This document shows positions 55,356 to 64,000 of a DNA stretch of 64,000 nucleotides, piece after piece. The stretch is from Haliotis asinina (Eukaryota; Mollusca; Gastropoda; Lepetellida; Haliotidae), in NCBI RefSeq assembly GCF_037392515.1, contig NC_090291.1:26336001-26400000 (forward strand). Direction: 5' to 3'. Numbering within the stretch: the first letter of the stretch is position 1; every line of letters starts with the position of its first letter. The notes beneath the pieces were generated by a model. The model was not told where the DNA came from. It saw only the letters and a list, made by a program, of their open reading frames with translations, and searched no databases. The translations under genes were made by a program, and so were the position numbers.

Positions 55356-56909
55356 CAGTCAGGCCGCGTTAATCTGGACACTTCTGTTTTTCATCAAAAA
55401 TGTTCGGATAGTGAAATGTAAGGACTACTAAAACGAACCTTTATGAACACAACTATAGTAGAGGTACTTCCCTTTGACATGGCAATACAGAAACATACGA
55501 ACGTATACAAGTTTCAAAAGACTTTATTACAGTTTGTAGACATAGCAGCTTGAATATTCATATAACAACCAATCAATGCATACAATCATATCTGGATAGA
55601 TTATACGAGGGTATGTCAATAAGTTTTGAGCCTTGAGCATTTTTCATACCCAGGTGTCACAGCCTATGGTACGACATTGAACCTTGGGGTGTAGCTGATG
55701 TGATATATAAGTTTTGGTATCCTACTCTCAGAAGTTATTGAACAGCTCACATTGACAGAAAGAGACCCCCCTCACTGCAGTGAAAATGGGCACGAAATCT
55801 TGCCGCATCCCCCCTACTCTCCAGACCTGGCACCAAGTGATTACCATCTGTTCCCAAATCTCAAGAAACACTTGCTTTGTCGTAGATTTCAGAATGATAA
55901 TGAGCTTATTGCTGCTACTGAGGCACCTTCTACAGAGATGGCATCAGCGCCTGGCAGAAAAGATGGAACAAGTGTCTTGACTCACAAGGGGACTATGTTG
56001 AAAAATAAATGTGGTTCATACCAATATTTTGTGTTTTTCTATGCAAGGCTCAAAACTTATTGAAACCCCCTCGTACATACACGTAACAAAACTCTTGTGA
56101 AAGAAATCTACGTGACGGGATATTTCCTGAAGTGGGCCTTAAAAGTTCTTATGATGCCAGCATCTATTGGCTGAATGTGAGATGTGGTGTTTTGGGGGCA
56201 AGAAATGAACTTCCACATTGGTCAGTTTGACATTTGCACACTTGTGACTGGCAGCATTGTCACAAAGTAAGATCATGTTTCAACCACGTGATCGCATCTG
56301 TCTGTCAAATGATCGTAGCCAATCACAAACATATCCGATGTCCGAAATTGTGCTCTTGCCGATAGAATGTCCGAATTCTTGACGAAAATGTTTACACATA
56401 AGTTCGAAACTGGCTTTAGGGTTTTCTCTTTGTATCTACAAATTACCCTTTTTTTTTCTGCGGCAGTAATTTCACATCTTTTACGCTTAGGGGCAGGATT
56501 TGCTATCGTAACTGACAAGCGTCAGCTGATCTCATTTTGACACAATCAGTGTTTTATACAGCAAGTAAGCATGACAGGCATTACTGAAACTAACCAAAAG
56601 TGAGACCTACTAATTGATCAAAATCACAAACTAACGACATGTTCAACTCGGATGTGCCACTTAACAACTACCACTGAATGGGGGTCACAGTGTGAAGGGA
56701 TTGTCTGAATCTTTTTGATGTACTGCAGGAGTAATAAAGCAAAACTATGTGTAATTAGCTGATCTGTTACCGCTAAGTAACGTCCGGATACGGAAACTGA
56801 ATCACTGGATTATTGAATCAACAGGTAATGAGTTTGCATAGTAAACAAGATTAGTTACAGCTAGTTATTGTTCGGGTATCACAGGAATCTGGACTAACGC
56901 CGCTCATAG
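55356..56909 (-). mobile_element. Tigger/pogo-type DNA transposon, internally deleted, carrying a nested mariner
   Basis: The terminal repeats are degenerate: CAGTCAGGCCGCGTTAATCT plus GGACACTT on the left, and the complement of AATCTGGACTAACGCCGC on the right near 56887-56904. On the - strand the transposase starts at 56518 with KRKRCEITAAEKKRVICRY (CENP-B/pogo-type helix-turn-helix). In the next frame ELMCKHFRQEFGHSIGKSTI and SDI follow. Then, after an internal loss, come WLRSFDRQMR, ILLCDNAASHKCANVKL, FLPP and, in another frame, IQPIDAGIIRTFKAHFRKY. The last blocks are the DDE end of pogo-like transposases. A mariner copy lies at 55606-56073 between the transposase end and the left terminus. 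Confidence 0.75.
55606..56073 (+). mobile_element. Internally deleted mariner element with intact terminal repeats
   Basis: The terminal repeats are CGAGGGTATGTCAATAAGTT plus TTGAGCCTTG on the left and the complement of CAAGGCTCAAAACTTATTGA plus AACCCCCTCG on the right, flanked by TA target duplications (55604-55605 and 56074-56075). The 468 bp keep only the 3' end of a transposase frame: HPPYSPDLAPSDYHLFPNLK (third catalytic Asp region) and KKHLLCRRF. The first two catalytic Asp are deleted, so it is non-autonomous. The intact ends suggest it is younger than its host element. Confidence 0.9.
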
Positions 56910-57199
56910 CCCAACAAGTACAGTTGGAGGCACAATGGGTCCTGATACACTGGCTAATTTATCTTTACATTTCGGTCCAATTATTCAAATTTTTGTCGTA
57001 TTTGGCTTTTGGTTTGTATTAACTATTGTCATAATGTGAAATTATTGTTGACATTTTTGTAACTTTGATGTAGTTGAACACGGTTTTCATCAAATGAGAC
57101 TCTGTCCTTAGTTGATGAAATCATACTCCCAGTGCAAGATACAGCAGTTAGTGGTTGAACACACATATTATGTCCTTCATGCACTATTGTTTGTTCTTC

Positions 57200-59551
57200 C
57201 ACTGTGCGCTGTGAACTTTGTAAGAATTTATCTGATACAGAATTTGGTTTGTATTTATATACTTTTCAAAGACATATTAAGAACAAACAAGGTAGATTCT
57301 CTCAGGTCATGTCAGGTTATTCAGTTGATACTGGTGAAAAAATGACGGCCACTCCAGGGATGCATACAGACATGACAATCACTTCGAATTTCGGTGCAGG
57401 AATGATGTTCACGAAACCCATTCAGACCACTTGTGAATGCTTTCGTGGAAGGACAGATATGACTTCTCAGACAGGGATACACGTAGCTAGCCTGCATCAG
57501 AAGAGGAAAAAGAAATTGTCCTCTCCGACTCAGAGATTAGATCTTGGATTACGAATGGGCTTCATCTCGCTTCACCTCGAAGGAGTCCAACAACGACACC
57601 CTCAGGTACAAGATCTTCAACTGTGACATTGACACCTTAACATTTCTTCCTATTGTGCTGATAGCTATGGTACCGGACAACTTATCCATTCTGTGACCAA
57701 TTATCAGCAGCAACACATCCCGTCCTTCATCGCTTGACGATTCCCACTACATCATATAAGCCCTTTTTGACAGCACCTGATGTAGATGAGGACTACAAAC
57801 TAATCAGTTAGGCTCACAACCATTCCTACAAACTGGAGGACAAGCGGTTGGCTCAACTAGTTACAACAACCCAATGCAGTTTCTTCCGACTCACCTGCTT
57901 CAGGGCCATCTTATTCTGTCTCATATGAAGGTTCAGCAACCCAGAGACAGAATAAGATAGCATGACCAGCAATTCATCTGAGAGCATCTAGCCTCTAAAT
58001 CTGCGGAGTTGAATCTACTGTTGACAAGGCCTGCTGTCAGCGTCATCCAGGACTGACAGCGTCACTAAACCATTGCTCCCAGGTCTGCGCCTAGCAGAAT
58101 CGATGATGTCGCTAAATCCATCACCCAAGACTCTAGAGTATTGATCGTGATAAAGTCCATCAATATTCTGGTCACCGCCATCAAGCAGTTTTCATCCTGG
58201 GTACAGGGAGTAAGAGACAAGAAGTACAATGCTTGCAGCAAGAGCTCCTTTCGTCGCACATCCAGAGGAAACAAGAGCTCCCATGGAAAAGGATGACCCT
58301 CCAGGGGTGCTAATGAGGGTTGCAATGAAGATCAGGTTCGGAAAGACTGGAGTTTTACACCAACAGCTGGAAGAATTGGGTACTTCACAATGACGACATC
58401 ATCGTTAGACAGGTACAAGATCCCTTTACAGGCATCACCACCTCGAGCTCTCACAAGAGATCCAGTGCTCTTCGTGTATGCCAGAGATCAACTCGTCTAA
58501 CACCCATATTCTACCTCCCAAATTTTCTTGTACCCAAGAAAAACTCCAAAGAATAGTTTGAAAGAGTTCAACAAAGATTACCTGGTGAAACCTGAGAGGT
58601 TTGCTTACATCATGGAGGGCAGTGTTTGGAAATCAAAAACATTGTTTGCTAACCGCTACCTAAGAGACATAGCCCCGGAGAACATATCAGGCATGCACCA
58701 GTTTGGGCCACTTGTAGCACTACAACTAATGGTTCCGCAAGAGCACTGAGTTTCTCTCACCCTTTCATCATGTGACTTGTAGAGACCAAGATGCTGTATG
58801 GAGTATAATGATTGAGAGTCCATGTGCACATCTTGAACATGCTAACATGAGTGATTATGGCCCTGCACTCATTAAGATACTTGAACATATGAAGGGTCTA
58901 AACTTGTCTCGATAAGAAATCTAGACACCAGCAGGACGCTACCTGTTCTATATATCCACATGATCAAGTCAGCAGTCACTTCACAAGAAGAGAAGACTGA
59001 CTGGGTGTGGTCCCTCTGTTTCATGGATGAATATTGGAAGAACAGGACTGAACATCCGCTGTGATAGTTCCCAAAGGCAGGACGTACTAGCTGTACAGGA
59101 CTGAACATCTGCTGTGGTAGTTCCCAAAGGGAGGACGTACTAGCTGTACAGGACTGAACATCTGCTGTGGTAGTTCCCAAAGGGAGGAAGTACTAGCTGT
59201 ACAGGACTGAACATCTGCTGTGATAGTTCCCAAAGTAAGGAAGTACTAGCTGTACCTATATGGCAGCCAATACTTTATACTTATGACTTCAAGCCTTCCC
59301 AACCGCCCCATGCAGCCAAGTTGGATTCACTGCAGTTCTTGTGTCAGGCTTATGATACCGTGGAGAGAGTGACAAGCATGGCTGGTCATGTGACCAATTT
59401 GGCGGGAAACAAGGAGGCTTCCGATGGGTATGTGTGAAATAGAAGGGAACTTCAAAGGGATTTCACGAGTCCTACTATCTAGAGGGAGCAGATAGGCATA
59501 ATAAGCACGAGTTAGGACAAGTATGAAATATCAGTTTTATTCAGAAAATTA
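57200..59551 (+). mobile_element. Decayed DIRS-type retrotransposon (copy C)
   Basis: Pieces include a gag-like CELCKNLSDTEFGLYLYTFQ (57208), a basic FRRTSRGNKSSHGKG (about 58246-58292), a WKNWVLHNDDI segment like the DIRS RT start (58366), and then the recombinase end MEGSVWKSKTLFANRYLRDI (58612-58671) with HQFGPLVALQ. The last part and the following GATTGAGAGTCCATG (58810) match copy A at 3800-4000. The right end at about 59551 (TATCAGTTTTATTCAGAAAA) matches copy A's right terminus. RT and most of RNase H are missing. The left end was not located. Confidence 0.7.
59044..59255 (+). repeat. 53-bp tandem repeat, 4 copies, inside DIRS copy C
   Basis: Unit AGGACTGAACATCTGCTGTG plus ATAGTTCCCAAAGG..., with starts at 59044, 59097, 59150 and 59203, exactly 53 bp apart. 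It occupies the stretch where copy A has its internal complementary region. Confidence 0.93.
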
Positions 59552-59692
59552 TTAATTGGTCTAGAAACCACTTTGGGTATTTGTCATGAGGAGAGAGAAT
59601 GATGAAACTGTTTTGGTTTAACAAATGGAAGAGTTTGTCACCACGATTCAGAGTCTTGTTCATAGATTTACCAAAGATGCTTTTAATTTGTG

Positions 59693-59693
59693 A

Positions 59694-59730
<37 letters not shown>

Positions 59731-59731
59731 T
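59693..59731 (+). repeat. (GTCT)n microsatellite
   Basis: An uninterrupted GTCTGTCTGTCT run of about nine units. Confidence 0.95.
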
Positions 59732-59982
59732 ATGATAAGGGTCTTGGGTCCAAGTGAGGGTTCCAGTGAAATCCCTTCTCTACCTCATGTACTGGTCTGC
59801 TTTGGATATATTAACTCAGCAAAGAGACCGAAGTCACAAGAAGCTAATTACAATTTTATTAACAAGAAATAGAATAACAATGGTGGCCACAGAGAGTCGG
59901 TTCTACCCTCTTATTTATCTTAACTAGAAACAACAAAAAGATTATTGCTAGTTAAAAGATACAAAATGGGTGTGCCCTATAA

Positions 59983-60496
59983 CATCCTCGATATCTCCAG
60001 GGTATACGTTCCGATACGTCTCCACTATACCCTGGATGCATCTACGGGTCGGCACGATAATTTTATTACCTCCCTTTGCGGGCTTCACATTCTCACAATA
60101 GCCAATCAGCTAGGCCGTCGTTATAACTGAGCTTGCCAGTGTCAAGAAAGGTAGCAGTCGCGAAAGTTTGCTGGCAGTGCGACTCAGATTTGGGGGAAAT
60201 CACACTGACATATTTTTATTTCCGAAACTTTAAAAAAAAATACATGTGTATGTGCAAAAACTCCTTCTACCTCTTTCAGAGAACCTCTGCATGGTTTTCT
60301 TTGCCAGCTTTAAATGCTTAGATAATTTGAAAAGCGAAAGCGAGTTGTGATTGGTTCGTTCAACTTCCCAGCGTAGACACCTGATTGAATAAAAAGCCAG
60401 CCAAGGGAGATAATAAATCTATCAGGCTGAGCGGTGGATGCATCCAGGGTATAGTAGAGACTTGTTGGAACGTATACCTTGGAGATATCGAGGATG
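59983..60496 (+). mobile_element. MITE with 9-bp target duplication (copy 3, best preserved)
   Basis: Termini CATCCTCGATATCTCCAGGG and complement CATCCTCGATATCTCCAAGG are long inverted repeats continuing through CGTTCC, TCTCCACTATACCCTGGATG and CATC. GCCCTATAA flanks both sides (59974-59982 and 60497-60505). 514 bp, no coding capacity. Confidence 0.9.
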
Positions 60497-60505
60497 GCCC
60501 TATAA

Positions 60506-60904
60506 TTGCCAATGAAACACTGAATATACAGAGTGCGGTGTGACCTACTGGAATATCCAGGCAGAGGGGAGTGCTCTTAATCTTATTAATCCTTTCTTAA
60601 GTGGCATTAATCCCGCTGGCGCACTGACAGTATGCTTGGGCTAGATCAAGCATGTTTTGATATGTCAGTTATAATTGCTTGGATTACAATAGATGCACTT
60701 CACTGGGCCATGGCTTAATGACCCTAATTTAAAATGTTTGCAGTGTTGTACTGATGATATGTTTTCTTCAAAGAAGCTCATTAAACTGGCTAGACTCAGC
60801 TTTTGTCTTTATGAATGGTTTGTCTAACAGTGGCATTTTGAATTCCTCAGACTAAGATTTATGTACAAACATCTTTAAACAATGCAGTTGTAATTTAAAC
60901 CCTT
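60506..60904. other. Nothing recognised
   Basis: AT-rich sequence between two repeats. Confidence 0.4.
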
Positions 60905-62545
60905 CCCACCGACTTCTTTCTTTTTATCCCACCCGGCAGGTAATGCGGGGGGAAATAGTCGAAGCCTTTGTTTCCGGACCATAGCTCAGAATCCGTTCAA
61001 TATTTTTAGACCAAACTTGATAGATATAATAATCTCAACCTATAGTTGTGCCTTTTGCTATTTACAGAGTTTTGGCATTTTTATTTTTTTGTTTTTCCAT
61101 GGAACATTTTGGTGTTAGTCTAATAGTGGGGTGGGCTTCGTTTCTGGAGCAGAACTAAAAAAAAACGGTCAAGATTTTTCTGCAAAACTTGGTAGATATT
61201 TATCAATCAGAACCTGAAGTGGTGCCTTTTGCTATTTACAGGCTTTTGTGATTTATTATTTTCTCGGTTTCAGTGGAAACGATTCGGACTTAGTATCAAA
61301 ATGGAGGGATGAGCTTCGTTTCCAGAGCAGGACTCAAAAAACTTTCAATATTTCTCTGCAAAACTTGGTAGATATGTGTGTTTCGTTTCCAGAGCACATT
61401 GCAAAAACTTTGTAATATCTGTCAGCAAAAGTTGGTAAAACTGTTCAATATTTTTCTGCAGAACTTGTTTCATACATCAGTCAGAACCTAAAGTGGTGCC
61501 TTTTGGTACTTCCAGGATCTTGTGATATATTATTTTCTCGGTTTCTATGGAAGTGTTGTGGACTTATTCTCAAAATAGAGGGATGGGCTTCGTTTCTGGA
61601 ACAGAACTCAAAATCTGTTCTTTATTTTTCTGCAAATCTTGGTAGATATGCCAGTCACAAGCTAAAATAGTGCCATATGCTATTTACAGGTTTTTGTGAT
61701 TTCTTTGTTTCTCTGTTTCCATGTGAGCAATTCGGACTTTGTCACAAAAGTGAGAGGTGTGTTTCATCTCTGGAGCACATCTTGAAAAGTGCTTATATCT
61801 GTCAGCAAAACTTGGTAGATATATGTGTATATATGTGGCAGATCCCAACGTGGTGCCTTTTGCTATTTACAGGGTTTTTTTATTTATAATTTTCTGGGTT
61901 TCCTTCACAACGTTTCGGACTTAGTCTCAAAATGGAGGGATGGGATTCGTTTCCGGAGCAGAACGCAAACACCGTTCAATATCTTTCTGCGAAACTTGGC
62001 AGATAGGTAGGTGAGACCCTGAAGTGGTGCCTTTTGCTATTTACACATTTTTGTGATTTATCATTTTCCCAGTTTCCGTGGAAACGATTCTGACTTAGTC
62101 TCAAAATGGAGGGATGGGCCCTCGTTTCCGGAGTACAACTTGAAAACTATTCAATATCTTACAGCAAAACTTGGCAGATATTTGAGGCAGACCACAAAGT
62201 GGTGCCTTTTGCTACTTACAATGTTTTGGCATTTTTTTATTTTTCCTGGTTTCCATGGAAACAATTCTGACTTAGTCTCAAAATGGAGGGATAGGCTTCG
62301 TTTCCAGAGCACAACTAGAAAACCATTTCATATCTTTCAACAGATCTTGGCAGATATATGAGACAGATCTTGAAGTGGTGCCTTTTGCTGTTTACAGATA
62401 TATGGCATTTATGTTTTTCATGACTTCCATGGACATGATTCAAACTTAATCTAAGAAAACATCAAGTAACTGTCGGATGATTTGTCCTTTCAAATATGTG
62501 GGGGCCGGGGGGATATGTCATCTTCTGATGACTCTTGTCTTGTAA
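60905..62545 (+). repeat. Element with ~180-bp internal tandem units (copy 2, about 8 units)
   Basis: The marker GTGCCTTTTGCTATTTACAG or its variants recurs near 61047, 61224, 61495, 61670, 61852, 62026, 62200 and 62380, mostly 174-182 bp apart (one gap of about 270). The ends match the copy at 10210-11150, including GATTTGTCCTTTCAAATATG and CTTCTGATGACTCTTGT. Short open frames here are not genes. Confidence 0.85.
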
Positions 62546-62639
62546 TTCCAGCATAATAAGTACATTCACATGAGTATGACGAGTCATCCTCAGCATGTTG
62601 TACTTGCTTTTCTTTACAAACTTGAAGGAGACAGACTAT

Positions 62640-62995
62640 GAATGCATAGGGAAGTAAGTCTACGGCTCTACCAAAATTTTTTGAAAAATAATGTTTAAGG
62701 TCCACCGATTAAATTTACTAATAATAACATCTAGTGCCCCACTGGCTGACTTAGCAATATCTTTGGGTGTGTATTTTATATCTAAACGTTCCAGCAACCA
62801 AATACCCAAATATTCACAGGCATGAGTTACTTTGATAATTAAAACATAATGGCAGAGAGGGAATGACACAGTAATGGACGATCTTTGTATTTTACTGTTG
62901 ATTTAGAGGCATTTTTTATACTGACACAATCAAGCATACGCTGAAGAGATGCTTCTTGGGATCTCTTGGAGAAATGTCATCTACGTATAGTTTAT
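62640..62995 (-). mobile_element. LINE reverse transcriptase fragment, different family
   Basis: The - strand reads LYVDDISP (YxDD catalytic motif, about 62990) in one frame and VTHACEYLGIWLLERLDIKY then IAKSASGALDVIISKF (62842-62708) in another, the order seen after the RT active site in many molluscan LINEs. Short and frameshifted. Confidence 0.6.
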
Positions 62996-64000
62996 ATTAA
63001 CGATGACATGACTTTATGATAATACAAAATCTCTACTCTTAACCTTTTTCCTATTACTTTGTCATGATATTCATCACAGCCCAGAAACACTGATAAATAG
63101 TGCAAGTTTAGTTGAAAATAAGCCTTTTTTTCTTCCACTTTTTGTATCATAACAAATGTTTGTCAAGTAGCTTTAATAGTAATAGTTTTAATGACATCAT
63201 CAGTGCCAAAGTGATAAATGAATGACGTTGTTGGACCTTATGGGACCCATTTCATGTGGTACAGATTAGGTGTGGTTCTTGTGTCTCGATGAGCAGGCTA
63301 CTGTTTTAATCCACCTGTTTCCTGGCTGTCAGCTGTCTATGTGGTCAGTTCCACACTGTTACACTGTATAAAATTGGGTGTCTTTCCAGCCAATGGTTTC
63401 ACCTGAACTCAAATGATGGGCTTGAATGTGAAGGCATTCTGTGTTTGGTACATTCCTGCATAGATCTCACAATATATGTCCCTCCTTTTCAACATTCACT
63501 TTGATGTTGAAACCATGTCCAAATACATCCCAGAGTTCATGCAATCCCACAATTCATAGTTTTTAATATTCTGTTTGAAATTCTTTTCCTATGATGTCAT
63601 CCACTTATTGCAAAGCAAATTTAGTGAAAATTGCATGGCTCGTAAATCTAGCCAGTCTTGACACAAAGTCACCATTCATTGCCTCTTTCGTAATTTATAG
63701 TGTATCTTAATTTAAATGTTGAATTTCACTGGGAGAATCAAATTAAAAAAGTAAAAAAGAACAAAATAAAACATGTTATTGTGACATATATACCGATAGT
63801 ATATATTTTGTTTGGTCGAATCACCAATCACCAAACATCGTTAAAGAACCAAGAATGTTCGACTTTAACTTTCAGCCAGTCTGTTTATAAAATCATGTTG
63901 CACATACTTTGGTTATGTTTGCCCATTACTCACAACTTTAATTCAAAACCATCTTCCTTACATGAATCCTTGTATTCCTCATACAATTCAAAATAACATG
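62996..64000. other. Nothing recognised
   Basis: AT-rich. The frame at 63700-63996 is low complexity and has no domain. Confidence 0.4.

Overview
The window looks like nuclear DNA of a vetigastropod mollusc, most likely an abalone (Haliotis). It has spliced genes, metazoan COQ9 and SOCS6 coding sequence, AT-rich introns and several transposon families. It also carries repeated copies of a short retroposon whose 3' end reads GCGGCGTAAAACTAAACTCACTC, which I recall from abalone microsatellite flanks; the genus therefore rests on memory, not on a search.

Layout. Positions 1 to about 23,800 are the 3' part of a COQ9 gene on the + strand. Five coding exons (5024-5108, 11286-11390, 11884-12039, 17743-17796, 23456-23494) give about 145 codons in 18 kb, all with GT/AG borders and compatible phases. 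The 5' exons lie before the window. The introns hold a DIRS1-type retrotransposon with complete architecture (37-4693), two decayed DIRS copies, MITEs, SINEs and four tandem arrays. The last array is the main discovery. From 17,897 to 23,476, exactly 124 splice-acceptor borders of the last COQ9 exon follow each other every 45 bp. Each unit is about 24 bp of intron end plus the first 21 bp of the exon (coding GRNVLGM), with no net indel. A smaller 36-bp array in front of exon 11884 was built the same way.

23,800-50,500 is repeat-rich intergenic DNA. It contains a broken copy of an invertebrate gene family of unknown function (25034-27427), two 5'-truncated LINE copies on the - strand, a TTAA-flanked DNA element with an inverted partial copy, a perfect 69-bp-arm palindrome, a tRNA-derived SINE, a MITE family with 9-bp target duplications and small Tc1 remnants.

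50,500-52,200 is a head-to-head gene pair: an intact single-exon SOCS6-type gene on the - strand (SH2 plus SOCS box), and a possible first coding exon of a GPATCH1-like gene on the + strand, about 350 bp apart.

52,500-64,000 is again repeats: a SINE, a Tigger/pogo-type element carrying a nested, internally deleted mariner with intact terminal repeats, a fourth DIRS copy, a MITE, and an element built from about 180-bp tandem units that also occurs at 10.2-11.1 kb. Most remaining open reading frames are frame shadows of tandem repeats or chance.
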